Of a DNA stretch of 64,000 nt, positions 52,268 to 60,832 are shown piece after piece. Position numbers and translations under genes: made by a program. Each line of letters starts with the position of its first letter. Positions within the stretch are counted from its first letter, which is position 1. The stretch comes from Anaerostipes sp. MSJ-23. Lineage in GTDB: Bacteria > Bacillota > Clostridia > Lachnospirales > Lachnospiraceae. Location: assembly GCF_018918155.1 (NCBI RefSeq), contig NZ_JAHLPY010000005.1, forward strand, positions 62,001 through 126,000. The letters are read 5' to 3'. The notes beneath the pieces are model-generated. The model worked only from the letters and a program-made list of their open reading frames with translations, did not search any database and had not been told where the DNA came from.

Positions 52268-52696
52268 CTAATCAGTTCCTTTCAACATTTCTTCCATAGT
52301 ATGCCATCCAAGCACCGCACATTTTACACGGGCAGGCATATGTGAAATATCTTGAAGTGCACCTGCTTCTTCTAACTGCTCCATTTCATCATCTGTAATT
52401 TTTCCTTTGATCATTCGTAAAAAAATCTCAGAAAGTTTTAACGCTTCTTCTTTTGTTTTTCCAATAATCAGGTCAAGCATCATATCGGCAGAAGCTTGTG
52501 AAATGGCACATCCATCTCCAACAAAAGCACCATCAATAATTTTATCATCTTCTACTTTTAGCTTTAGGAAAATGTCATCTCCACAACTTGGATTAACACC
52601 TTCTAGTACTAAATTTGCATCTTCAAGATCGTGTTTATGACCTGGATGCAGATTATGATCAATTAAAATTTCATTATAAAACGTCTGATTCGACAT
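52268..52696 (-). CDS. sufU: Iron-sulfur cluster assembly protein SufU
   Basis: 142 residues, IscU/NifU fold. The three conserved Cys are in NPSCGDD, GDGCAIS and VKCAVLGW, with an Asp beside the first, typical of SufU. In Gram-positives SufU takes sulfur from SufS and acts with zinc as a transferase to the SufBCD scaffold. Coupled to sufS (23-base overlap); AGAAGGAG precedes the ATG. It is the last gene of sufCBDSU, as is usual in Firmicutes. Confidence 0.95.
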   Translation of the reverse strand: MSNQTFYNEILIDHNLHPGHKHDLEDANLVLEGVNPSCGDDIFLKLKVEDDKIIDGAFVGDGCAISQASADMMLDLIIGKTKEEALKLSEIFLRMIKGKITDDEMEQLEEAGALQDISHMPARVKCAVLGWHTMEEMLKGTD

Positions 52697-53924
52697 AGCC
52701 CATTCTCCTTCTTATACTGCCGACAGATTCTGCCAGCTTGTCTATTTCATTTTCTGTATTATAAAATGCAAGACTAACTCTCGCTGCAGATAAAACACCA
52801 AGATGTTTTAATAACGGTTGTGCACAATGATGCCCTGCACGTATTGCAATATGATCTGCATCCAAAATTGCTGCAATATCATGTGGGTGAACTCCATCAA
52901 GTGTAAAGGAAATAATTCCATGGTGTTTTTTAGGATCCTTGGAGCCGAGAATATGAATTCCCTTTATGTTACGCAAGGCTTCCATTGCTCGGATACTTAA
53001 ACTTTGTTCCTGTTCTTGTATAAAATCAAATCCAATTTTTTCATAATAATGAATTGCTGCACCAAGAGCTGCTGCGCCGCCAGCATTTACTGTTCCAGCT
53101 TCGAATTTATGTGGAACTTCTGCATAAACTGCATGATCCCTTGTCACTGACTGAATCATTTCACCTCCAGATAAGAATGGTGGAATTTCTTCTAACCATT
53201 TTTTCTTTCCATATAAAACGCCAATTCCCATTGGAGCAAGCATTTTATGTCCGGAAAAAGACAGAAAATCAACATCAAGATCCTGTACGTCTACCGGCAT
53301 ATGTGGAACACTTTGCGCTCCATCCGCGATAAAAATACTTCCATTTTCATGAGCTATTTGTGCAAATCTTTTAATATTATTTTCGCATCCAAGAACATTC
53401 GATACCTGTGTCATAGAAACAATTTTTGTTTTCGGTGTTAAAGCTTGCTTAAAATCTTCTTCTGTAAATTCTCCTTCTTCATTACATTCAATATAACAAA
53501 GATTTGCACCGTGACGTTTTGCAGCCAACTGCCATGGAAGAAGATTGCTATGATGTTCCATGATAGTAATTAAAATTTCATCTCCAGGCTGTAAAATGTG
53601 ATCTGCTAGACTATAAGAAAGTAAATTAAGTCCTTCGGTTGCATTTCTTGTAAAAACAATTTCATCGGATGATTTTGCATTCAAAAAATGCCGGACAGTT
53701 TCTCTTGCTTGTTCATATTGTTCTGTTGCAGCTTCTCCAAGCTCATACATCCCACGATAAGGATTTGCATTATATTTTTCATAAAAATCCTGCTGTGCTC
53801 TTAAAACGCACTCTGGCTTTTGTGAGGTTGCAGCGCTGTCTAGATAAATCAAATCGGAGTTTTTAAATATTGGAAAATCATTTCTTATATTTAAGACTTT
53901 TTTCTTTTGTTCCTCACGCTTCAT
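52674..53924 (-). CDS. sufS: Cysteine desulfurase
   Basis: 416 residues, class V PLP aminotransferase fold. The PLP lysine is in DFLSFSGHKMLAPMGIGVLYG. The persulfide-carrying Cys lies in RAGHHCAQPL near residue 360. Also LDSAATSQKP near the N terminus and TRNATEGLNLL. It takes sulfur from cysteine for cluster synthesis and passes it to SufU. The ATG lies inside the sufD stop region (11-base overlap), next to AAGGTG. Length and motifs are of type II (SufS). Confidence 0.96.
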   Translation of the reverse strand: MKREEQKKKVLNIRNDFPIFKNSDLIYLDSAATSQKPECVLRAQQDFYEKYNANPYRGMYELGEAATEQYEQARETVRHFLNAKSSDEIVFTRNATEGLNLLSYSLADHILQPGDEILITIMEHHSNLLPWQLAAKRHGANLCYIECNEEGEFTEEDFKQALTPKTKIVSMTQVSNVLGCENNIKRFAQIAHENGSIFIADGAQSVPHMPVDVQDLDVDFLSFSGHKMLAPMGIGVLYGKKKWLEEIPPFLSGGEMIQSVTRDHAVYAEVPHKFEAGTVNAGGAAALGAAIHYYEKIGFDFIQEQEQSLSIRAMEALRNIKGIHILGSKDPKKHHGIISFTLDGVHPHDIAAILDADHIAIRAGHHCAQPLLKHLGVLSAARVSLAFYNTENEIDKLAESVGSIRRRMGYVESDVL

Positions 53925-54987
53925 CTAACACACCTTCCTCCAAATTGCGCAAAATTTCATCTCGTGTTTTTTCATCCGGTATTTTCTGACAAACAGCACT
54001 AATTCTTGCTTTTGCCATCATTCGATAAATTTCTTCCTCTGTTAATCCTCTGGATTGCATATAAAAAAGATCTTCTTCATCCAGCTTTCCAATAGTTGCA
54101 CCATGATTTCCTTCCACATCTTCCTCCGCGCAAAGAATTAATGGAATGGTCTGATTAACTACATGATCATCCAGCAAAAGAACATCTTCTTTTTCGTTTC
54201 CCTTGGCTCCAGAAGCACCTTTTTTAAAATCAATCGTTCCACGGAACAATTTAAATCCATGATCATTTAAAATTCCAGATGCTTTTATATCGCTTATTGT
54301 TCTTTTTCCTCTATGATCTGCAACATAATTCATATCAAGCTTTCCATTTCCCAAAACTTGATATCCTATTTGTGCATTCATTGAACTTTTTTGTCCATGC
54401 AAATTAGTACGACATCCAAGATATGTATCTTTTCCACCCAGAATCAGATGAATTACATCAAATTCTGCTCCATCTTCACATACAACACCAACATCATTCA
54501 TACATTGAAATCCCTCTCCAAGACGTTGGATCTGTACAAGACAAACTTTTGAATTTTCCTCAGCAACGATTTTTGTCTGAACCGCAGCTAGTCCATCTTT
54601 TGACTTTTCTGATTGATAATCCATGATAATCGTCAAGGAACTATCTTTTTTGACATGAAATCCTACTTCGTGATAATCCTTTACTCCATCATTATAAAAA
54701 AATTTCAAACGTACAGGATCTGCTTCTTTTATTCCTTCTTGGCTTTCAAAAAAGGTTGGTGTTCCTTTGATATTTTCACGAAGCTGATCCATATCTTTTC
54801 CCATACCAGTTTCTACTTGTTGTAATTTATCATCAGAAAGAACACAAACAACACTCTCAGGCTTTTGTGTTTCAATTTTTATTGTTTGTTTTGCTGTCAC
54901 ACCAGATACATCTGTCGCATTCATATGAAGCCATCCAAATGTCTTAGCCGGCAACTGATTGATTTTCATATTCATTTCTTCTTTCAA
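53914..54987 (-). CDS. sufD: SufD-like scaffold protein of the SUF complex
   Basis: 357 residues from a TTG ten bases after AAGGAG; a GTG nine bases upstream is too close, an ATG 12 bases downstream is possible. The SufB/SufD beta-helix core is recognisable (FDVIHLILGGKDTYLGCRTNLHG ... MNYVADHRGKRTISDIKASGIL), with the C-terminal pattern EEDLFYMQSRGLTEEEIYRMMAKARI seen in SufB and SufD. It forms the SufBCD scaffold with SufB and two SufC ATPases. It is divergent in the N-terminal part, as is usual for SufD. The overlap with sufS is 11 bases. Confidence 0.9.
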   Translation of the reverse strand: MKEEMNMKINQLPAKTFGWLHMNATDVSGVTAKQTIKIETQKPESVVCVLSDDKLQQVETGMGKDMDQLRENIKGTPTFFESQEGIKEADPVRLKFFYNDGVKDYHEVGFHVKKDSSLTIIMDYQSEKSKDGLAAVQTKIVAEENSKVCLVQIQRLGEGFQCMNDVGVVCEDGAEFDVIHLILGGKDTYLGCRTNLHGQKSSMNAQIGYQVLGNGKLDMNYVADHRGKRTISDIKASGILNDHGFKLFRGTIDFKKGASGAKGNEKEDVLLLDDHVVNQTIPLILCAEEDVEGNHGATIGKLDEEDLFYMQSRGLTEEEIYRMMAKARISAVCQKIPDEKTRDEILRNLEEGVLDEA

Positions 54988-55004
54988 CGAAAACACACTC
55001 CTTT

Positions 55005-56411
55005 CTAGCCTATGCTACCTTTCATCTCAAGATGAATTAGGTTGTTCATTTCAACCGCATATTCTAATGGAAGTTCTTTTGATACATTATCTGCAAAACC
55101 ACTAACGATCATTGCCCTCGCATCATCTTCTGAAATTCCTCTGGACATTAGATAAAATACAGCGTCATCACTGATTTTTCCAATCTTTGCTTCATGTCCT
55201 ACATCGGCATCCTTCGTTCGGATATCCATTGCAGGGATCGTATCAGATCTGGAAATATCATCAAGCATTAATGACTCACATGAAACAGAAGATTTTGTTT
55301 CTTTGGCCTTATTATTTACAACAACAGAACTTCGAAATGTACTAATACCCCCATCTTTTGATATGGATTTTGTATTTACATAAGAAGATGTTTTCGGTGC
55401 ATTATGTACAACTTTTGTACCAGTATCTAAATTTTGTCCTTTTCCTGCGAATGTAATGCCAGTAAATTCTGATTTTGCTCCAACTCCATTTAATACACTC
55501 ATTGGATATAAATAAGAGACATGAGATCCAAAAGAACCAGATACCCACTGAATGGTTCCGCCTTCTTCTACCTTTGCTCTTTTTGTATTCAGATTATACA
55601 TATTTTTTGACCAGTTTTCGATTGTTGAATATCGGAGGGTTGCATTCTTCCCTACATATAATTCCACACATCCTGCATGTAAATTTGCAACATTATATTT
55701 TGGGGCAGAACAACCTTCGATAAAATGAAGATATGCCCCTTCATCTACAATAATCAATGTATGTTCAAATTGACCAGCTCCAGGTGCATTTAATCGAAAA
55801 TAGGATTGAAGAGGAATCGTAACAGATACCCCTGGCGGTACATAAACGAAAGAACCACCAGACCAAACAGCTCCATGAAGCGCTGCAAACTTATGATCTC
55901 TTGGAGTAACTAATTTCATAAAATGTTTTTTTACCATATCCTCATATGGACCAGTAAGCGCACTTTCCATATCTGTATAAACAACTCCTTGTTCTGCAAC
56001 CTCCTGTCTAACATTATGATAAACCAGCTCAGAATCATATTGTGCCCCGACACCAGCAAGAGATTTTCTTTCTGCTTTTGGAATTCCAAGTTTTTCAAAA
56101 GTATCTTTAATATCTTTTGGTACATCAGACCATTTGGCACTCATATGAGTATTTGGTCTTACATAAGTCACAATTTGATCCATATTCAGTCCTTCAATAG
56201 ATGGACCCCAATCAGGTACTTCCATTTCATTATATATTTGCAAGGACTGTAACCGGAATAACTGCATCCATGTTGGATCATGTTTCTCTTTTGAAATTTG
56301 TTCTACGATTTCCGGTGTTAATCCTTCTTTTACTTTATAGGCATCTTTTTCATCATTTTTCATATCATAGATGCTTCGATCAATATCTTCTACATAGGTC
56401 TTTTCTTTCAT
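55005..56411 (-). CDS. sufB: SufB scaffold protein of the SUF complex
   Basis: 468 residues. The start is the second ATG, ten bases after AGGAGG. Beta-helix core with the strand motifs VYVPPGVSVTIPLQSYFRLNAPGAGQFEHTLI and HFIEGCSAPKY. The Cys of EGCSAP and the later CESLMLDDISRSDTIP region are the family's sulfur and cluster site. The C terminus has ISEDDARAMIVSGF, the usual SufB end. SufB is the main scaffold on which clusters are built in SufBCD. The gene is 17 bases before sufD and 32 bases after sufC. Confidence 0.96.
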   Translation of the reverse strand: MKEKTYVEDIDRSIYDMKNDEKDAYKVKEGLTPEIVEQISKEKHDPTWMQLFRLQSLQIYNEMEVPDWGPSIEGLNMDQIVTYVRPNTHMSAKWSDVPKDIKDTFEKLGIPKAERKSLAGVGAQYDSELVYHNVRQEVAEQGVVYTDMESALTGPYEDMVKKHFMKLVTPRDHKFAALHGAVWSGGSFVYVPPGVSVTIPLQSYFRLNAPGAGQFEHTLIIVDEGAYLHFIEGCSAPKYNVANLHAGCVELYVGKNATLRYSTIENWSKNMYNLNTKRAKVEEGGTIQWVSGSFGSHVSYLYPMSVLNGVGAKSEFTGITFAGKGQNLDTGTKVVHNAPKTSSYVNTKSISKDGGISTFRSSVVVNNKAKETKSSVSCESLMLDDISRSDTIPAMDIRTKDADVGHEAKIGKISDDAVFYLMSRGISEDDARAMIVSGFADNVSKELPLEYAVEMNNLIHLEMKGSIG

Positions 56412-56443
56412 TCGGACCATGCCTCCTTTCTCAAAAGCTGCAT

Positions 56444-57187
56444 CTATTTCTCATACTGTTCAAATCCATGCTCATTAATTTCTTCTACCATAGAAACATC
56501 TCCAGAAGCTGCAATTTTACCATCAACAAGAACATGTGTCTGGTCAACATGGAGAGACTCAAGAATTCTCGTGCTATGAGTAATAATCAATAACGCCCCG
56601 TTTTTATTTTTCTGATATTCTTCAATACCTTTTGATACTGTACGTACTGCATCAACATCCAATCCAGAATCTGTCTCATCCAAAATTGCAAACGATGGTT
56701 TTAGCATTAAAAGCTGTAAAATTTCTGCTTTTTTCTTTTCACCACCAGAAAATCCAACATTTAAATCCCTGTCTGCATAAGATTCATCCATTTGAAGCAC
56801 TTCCATTGCTTTTTTCATTTCTTTTTTAAAATCCCACAGACGAATTCGTTTTTTTGTTCGTTGCTCTAATGCATTTCGTATAAAATTGCCAAGAGAGATT
56901 CCAGGTACTTCCAACGGGTTCTGGAAGGATAAAAACATTCCATCTCTTGCTCTTTGATCGGTTGTATCCTGAAGAATATCTTTCCCATCAAAAAAGATGC
57001 TTCCATTCGTAATTTTATATTTTGGATTCCCCATCAATGCATTGCCAAGTGTTGACTTTCCTGCCCCATTAGGTCCCATTAAAACATGAGTTTCTCCTTT
57101 TTTTATACTTAGATCTATTCCGTGAAGAATTTCCTGATCGTCGACATCTACAGACAATCCTTCAACTTTTAATAATGGTTCTGACAT
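56444..57187 (-). CDS. sufC: SUF complex ATPase SufC
   Basis: 247 residues, an ABC-type ATPase not linked to a transporter. Walker A is GPNGAGKST, the Q-loop lies in FLSFQNPLEVPG, the signature is NVGFSGGEKKKAEILQ, and Walker B is PSFAILDETDSGLD, then the H-loop ITHSTRIL. SufC powers conformational change of the SufBD scaffold. It is first in the operon; GGAGG precedes the ATG and a strong sigma-A promoter plus inverted repeat lie upstream. Confidence 0.97.
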   Translation of the reverse strand: MSEPLLKVEGLSVDVDDQEILHGIDLSIKKGETHVLMGPNGAGKSTLGNALMGNPKYKITNGSIFFDGKDILQDTTDQRARDGMFLSFQNPLEVPGISLGNFIRNALEQRTKKRIRLWDFKKEMKKAMEVLQMDESYADRDLNVGFSGGEKKKAEILQLLMLKPSFAILDETDSGLDVDAVRTVSKGIEEYQKNKNGALLIITHSTRILESLHVDQTHVLVDGKIAASGDVSMVEEINEHGFEQYEK

Positions 57188-57217
57188 AATAATCCTCCAT
57201 TCTTTCTTTTAATTTTT

Positions 57218-57278
57218 AATTCCGATTAATTTACTCGGAATTCAAGTTTCATTATAGCACTGCTTTTTCTTTCGTCAA
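57218..57278 (-). promoter_or_regulatory. suf operon promoter with a downstream inverted-repeat operator
   Basis: On the minus strand: TTGACG (57278-57273), 16 bp, TATAAT (57256-57251), then AATTCCGA (57242-57235), 9 bases, and TCGGAATT (57225-57218). The inverted repeat begins at the predicted transcript start, where a repressor would block the promoter. An Rrf2/IscR-type Fe-S regulator would be a natural candidate, but no such gene is seen here, so its identity is inference. Confidence 0.65.
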
Positions 57279-57319
57279 GCGTTTGATAAAAAATATTTTT
57301 GAAATATTTCCTCAAAAAT

Positions 57320-57376
57320 TAAAGATAAAAAAAGCATAAATCTAAGGATTTATTCCTTAAACTTATACTTTTTTAT
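57320..57376 (-). terminator. Possible terminator of the phosphoesterase gene
   Basis: A weak hairpin around AAGGATTTATTCCTT, flanked by AT-rich runs, lies just after the minus-strand stop at 57377. It is too weak to be certain. Confidence 0.4.
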
Positions 57377-58483
57377 TTATTTTTTACAACCCAAAATATG
57401 AATCATCACATATTCACAATGTCCTCCAGTACGAATTGGATAACCCCAGCCTCCAATTCCAGAAGTTACAATCAAACGACTATTTTTCATTGTCTTTTCG
57501 CCATAATTTAAATCCGATATTCCCATAAATTGCATTAACTGTCCAGTTGGCCATATTTGTCCTGCATGTGTATGTCCGGAAACTTGAAGATCTACTTTCT
57601 GATTACTGATTTCTTTCAATGCAATCGGCTGATGATCCATAACAATACAAAAAGCTTTACCATGATCGTAAGGAAGAATTTGCTGTAAAGATTTTCGATT
57701 AATATCACTAGCATCTTTTCTTCCAATCAATATCAAATGCTTTGTAAGATGTATTTGTTGATCTTCTAGTACATGAACATATGATATTTCCAACGTTTTT
57801 CTTAATTGAGCTGCTGTATAATATGGTTTTTTTGTGTATAAGTTAGAATCATGGTTTCCATAAACATAAAAGGTGCCATAAGTGCTAGAAAAACTTCCAA
57901 AAATTTGTGCTGCTTTTTTCATCTCACTCTTTTTTGTATTTTCATCAAAAATATCACCCGCAAGCAAAAGTAAATCTGGTTTTTGTTTCTGAATTTTCTT
58001 CATATACTGTTCTAAATGATTTGTGTTCATAGTAGCTCCAAGATGCAAATCACTAATCAATGCAATTTTTAAATCTTTTCCCTGTTTCATTTTTTTTGTT
58101 CGAACAATATAAGTTGTTTTTTTAACATGATGTATATTCATATAACCATATCCAAAAATCAATGCTGTTACAAGAAAAACAAGTAATCCGCTTTCGTGTA
58201 GAAATTTTGAATTTTTTCCCAAATTTCCTTTCCATTTTTTCCATAAAAAACAAAATAAATCAAATATAAGTGATAAAAATAGAATATGAAAGACAACGAC
58301 GCCTCCTAAGTCATAAACAGGCCACGCGATCCTTATCGTAATTAGTGTTAAAAGAAGGCTTCCTATCATCCTATAGTTTTTATTTTTTAAGAATATAGTC
58401 AAAATCCTTCGATAAAAAATATAAAAATAAATAGCTGCCAAAATTAAAATGATTGCTGGAATTATAAAAAATAAAGCTACCAA
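57377..58483 (-). CDS. Membrane-anchored metallophosphoesterase
   Basis: 368 residues from a TTG eight bases after AGGAGG. Three or four membrane segments in the first 120 residues are followed by a calcineurin-like phosphoesterase domain: SDLHLGATM, AGDIFDE, YGNHDSNL, and SGHTHAGQIWP. This is the layout of YkuE-type, membrane-associated phosphoesterases. They probably act at the outer face, on lipid or wall-linked phosphates, but this is inferred from layout. No partner is adjacent; a 241-base AT-rich gap before purC carries the purC promoter. Confidence 0.85.
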   Translation of the reverse strand: MVALFFIIPAIILILAAIYFYIFYRRILTIFLKNKNYRMIGSLLLTLITIRIAWPVYDLGGVVVFHILFLSLIFDLFCFLWKKWKGNLGKNSKFLHESGLLVFLVTALIFGYGYMNIHHVKKTTYIVRTKKMKQGKDLKIALISDLHLGATMNTNHLEQYMKKIQKQKPDLLLLAGDIFDENTKKSEMKKAAQIFGSFSSTYGTFYVYGNHDSNLYTKKPYYTAAQLRKTLEISYVHVLEDQQIHLTKHLILIGRKDASDINRKSLQQILPYDHGKAFCIVMDHQPIALKEISNQKVDLQVSGHTHAGQIWPTGQLMQFMGISDLNYGEKTMKNSRLIVTSGIGGWGYPIRTGGHCEYVMIHILGCKK

Positions 58484-58631
58484 TGTAATTCCTCCTTTCT
58501 ATATTATAGATTCTATCATAAACCTTAAAGTTTAGTTGAAGTCAATGATTATATTTTCTGTCAATTTTATCTAATCATTTGATGATTTTTTGCAGTTTTT
58601 TTATTACTTTTCGACACATTTTTCTTAATTG

Positions 58632-58660
58632 TTGAAAAATCTGTTAAAATTATGTATTCT
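58632..58660 (+). promoter_or_regulatory. Sigma-A promoter of purC
   Basis: TTGAAA (58632-58637), 17 bp, TATTCT (58655-58660), 64 bases before the purC start. No purine riboswitch fold is evident in the leader. Confidence 0.55.
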
Positions 58661-58724
58661 ATATAGTAATAAGAGTTACAACTCTCTAACAATTTTCAAA
58701 TAATTATCAGTGAGGTAAATAAAA

Positions 58725-59591
58725 ATGGAAGAAATGAAACCGATCAAAGAAGGTAAAGTACGTGAAATTTATGACAACGGTGATAGCCTGATCATGGTTG
58801 CAACAGACCGCATTAGTTGTTTTGATGTTATTTTAAAAAATGAAGTAACAAAAAAAGGGACTGTGTTAACACAGATGTCTAAGTTCTGGTTTGATCTTAC
58901 GAAAGATATCATTCCAAATCATATGATTTCTGTCGATGTAAAAGATATGCCAGAATTTTTCCATCAGGAAAGATTTGATGGAAACAGCATGATGTGTCGT
59001 AAATTAAAAATGCTTCCAATCGAATGTATTGTTCGAGGATATATTACAGGAAGCGGATGGGAAAGTTATAAGAAAAACGGCACTGTATGTGGAATCACCT
59101 TACCGGAAGGATTAAAGGAATCTGATAAACTTCCAGAACCAATTTACACACCATCTACAAAAGCAGAAATTGGAGATCATGATGAAAATATTTCTTTTGA
59201 ACAAAGTATTACTCATCTTGAGAAAGAATTTCCTGGAAAAGGAGAAGAATACGCTACAAAACTTCGTGATTATACAATTGCCTTGTATAAAAAATGTGCA
59301 GATTATGCATTAAGCAAAGGAATCATCATTGCAGATACAAAATTTGAATTTGGTCTTGATGAAGATGGAAATATGGTTCTTGGAGATGAAATGCTTACTC
59401 CTGATAGCTCTCGTTTCTGGCCTGCAGAAGGTTATGAGCCAGGACATGCTCAGCCATCGTTCGATAAACAGTTTGCTCGTGACTGGTTAAAACAAAATGA
59501 TAATGACTGGGAGCTTCCTCAAGATATTGTGGATAAAACAATTAATAAATATCTTCAGGCTTATGAAATGTTAACAGGTAAAAAACTTTAA
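58725..59591 (+). CDS. purC: Phosphoribosylaminoimidazole-succinocarboxamide synthase
   Basis: 288 residues. It joins CAIR and aspartate with ATP to make SAICAR in purine synthesis. Family motifs: EGKVREIYDNGDSLIMVATDRISCFD at the N terminus (ATP site), RGYITGSGWESY, and LGDEMLTPDSSRFWPAEGYE in the C-terminal part. GTGAGG lies ten bases before the ATG. It is single here, not in a pur cluster, and has its own promoter and terminator. The MerR gene's frame runs 50 bases into its 3' end on the opposite strand. Confidence 0.97.
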   Translation: MEEMKPIKEGKVREIYDNGDSLIMVATDRISCFDVILKNEVTKKGTVLTQMSKFWFDLTKDIIPNHMISVDVKDMPEFFHQERFDGNSMMCRKLKMLPIECIVRGYITGSGWESYKKNGTVCGITLPEGLKESDKLPEPIYTPSTKAEIGDHDENISFEQSITHLEKEFPGKGEEYATKLRDYTIALYKKCADYALSKGIIIADTKFEFGLDEDGNMVLGDEMLTPDSSRFWPAEGYEPGHAQPSFDKQFARDWLKQNDNDWELPQDIVDKTINKYLQAYEMLTGKKL

Positions 59592-60456
59592 GCAAAAAAG
59601 AGCTATCCGTTTTTAATGGGTAGCTCTTTTTTTCTATTGGTATAAAAATTTCTGTTACGAACTGTTCTCTATGATTGGTAATTCCATAATCGATCATCGT
59701 AATTTCTCTAGAAAAGCCACAAATTTTTAAAGAATGTTCTTTTATATATTGTAATAATCTTTTGTAATATTGAGGTGATTCTTTATGTTCTCCACAAAAA
59801 GAAATTGATACACCGATTTCTTCTGAAAGTTTTTGTATTTCCCCTGTAAAATTGTCTTCTTCGTCAAGAAGAAGAAAGGCAAGACTATATTGATCAAATT
59901 GTTCTTTTAAAAGTTCCTCTCTAGAAATACCAACACCTACTTTTCCAAGAAATACTACAGACTCTTTTTGGTTTTCTTCTAATTTGCGTATCGCATATTC
60001 AAGATCCAGATGAGATCTTAATTGTAAAGTATCTTGAATCCATACAATATTAGAAGACTCCTTTTTTACAATTTTAATTTCATTTAAAGAGCAATGCTGT
60101 GCTTGATAAAGTGTAGAAAGTCTATGATCAATCTTGCGCTCGATCATAGATAGTTGTTTTTGTTTTTCTTTTATGAGTTCTTTTTGTTTTAACAATTTTT
60201 CTTCTATTTTATTAATGTTACGATTTTGTATAAAATCTGCGATCTGATAAAGCGGCATATCAAGCGCACGTAAATAACGGATAGTATTCAAGACCTCAAA
60301 TTGTCGAATACTATAATAACGATAATTACTTTTCGGAGCAATATATTCTGGCTGCAAAAGACCTTCCTTTTCATAATGGCGCAAACTTCCAACACTAATA
60401 TGAAACATTTTTGCAACATCGCCAATTTGAAATAATTTTTCTTTAATTTGTGTCAT
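59542..60456 (-). CDS. MerR-family transcriptional regulator with GyrI-like effector domain
   Basis: 304 residues. Winged helix-turn-helix (LFQIGDVAKMFHISVGSLRHYEKEGLLQPEYI ... YRYYSIRQFEVLNTIRYLRALDMPL, about 8-75), a dimerising coiled coil (about 80-115, EEKLLKQKELIKEKQKQLSMIERKI), and a C-terminal GyrI/BmrR-like ligand-binding region (about 130-275). The last roughly 27 residues come from the purC terminator and the antisense of purC, so the stop may have been lost. Ligand and targets are unknown; a MATE pump gene lies 2 kb away. AAAGGAACAAG precedes the ATG. Confidence 0.85.
   Translation of the reverse strand: MTQIKEKLFQIGDVAKMFHISVGSLRHYEKEGLLQPEYIAPKSNYRYYSIRQFEVLNTIRYLRALDMPLYQIADFIQNRNINKIEEKLLKQKELIKEKQKQLSMIERKIDHRLSTLYQAQHCSLNEIKIVKKESSNIVWIQDTLQLRSHLDLEYAIRKLEENQKESVVFLGKVGVGISREELLKEQFDQYSLAFLLLDEEDNFTGEIQKLSEEIGVSISFCGEHKESPQYYKRLLQYIKEHSLKICGFSREITMIDYGITNHREQFVTEIFIPIEKKSYPLKTDSSFLLKVFYLLTFHKPEDIY
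59594..59635 (+). terminator. Terminator of purC
   Basis: AAAAGAGCTATCC pairs with GGGTAGCTCTTTT (one bulged T) around GTTTTTAAT and is followed by TTTCT. It lies five bases after the purC stop and inside the reading frame of the convergent MerR gene. Confidence 0.85.
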
Positions 60457-60541
60457 AATTCTTGTTCCTTTCTTACATCTTTTCTACTTTTCGTCTATCA
60501 TTATATAAAAAATAAACTTTAAAAGAGGTATTTGTGTTGAA

Positions 60542-60832
60542 ATGGATATTCAAAAAGATTTATCTTTTGTCAAAACAGTAGAATTAGAATATGGAAGTTT
60601 TACAAAAGCTTCTGAAATGTTAAATTTACAACATGGAATGATTATGCGGTTATGTCTATAATCGAACATGGACTTGGAGTCAGTATTCTTCCAAAATTGA
60701 TTTTAAAAAGAATCCCGTATCACATATTACAGCAAGGGAACTAGCTCTTCCTGCATACCGTAATATTGGTTTTGTCATTAGAGATAAAAAAACTATCTCC
60801 CTTGCTGTAAAAAAATTTATGGAATATCGATA
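60542..60832 (+). pseudogene. LysR-family regulator remnant with internal deletion
   Basis: From the ATG at 60542 the sequence reads as a LysR N terminus (KDLSFVKTVELEYGSFTKASEMLN, part of the helix-turn-helix), then jumps, in another frame, to the C-terminal end of the effector domain (NDYAVMSIIEHGLGVSILPKLIL, then after another shift LALPAYRNIGFVIRDKK ... KKFMEYR, stop at 60830). About 200 residues between are missing and two frame changes are present, so it cannot work. Its stop overlaps the 3' end of the arginase-fold gene by 16 bases. Confidence 0.85.

Noticed and set aside
55923-56593. Long plus-strand frames opposite sufB and sufC
   Set aside because: Antisense shadows of conserved genes; low-complexity hydrophobic translations without motifs.
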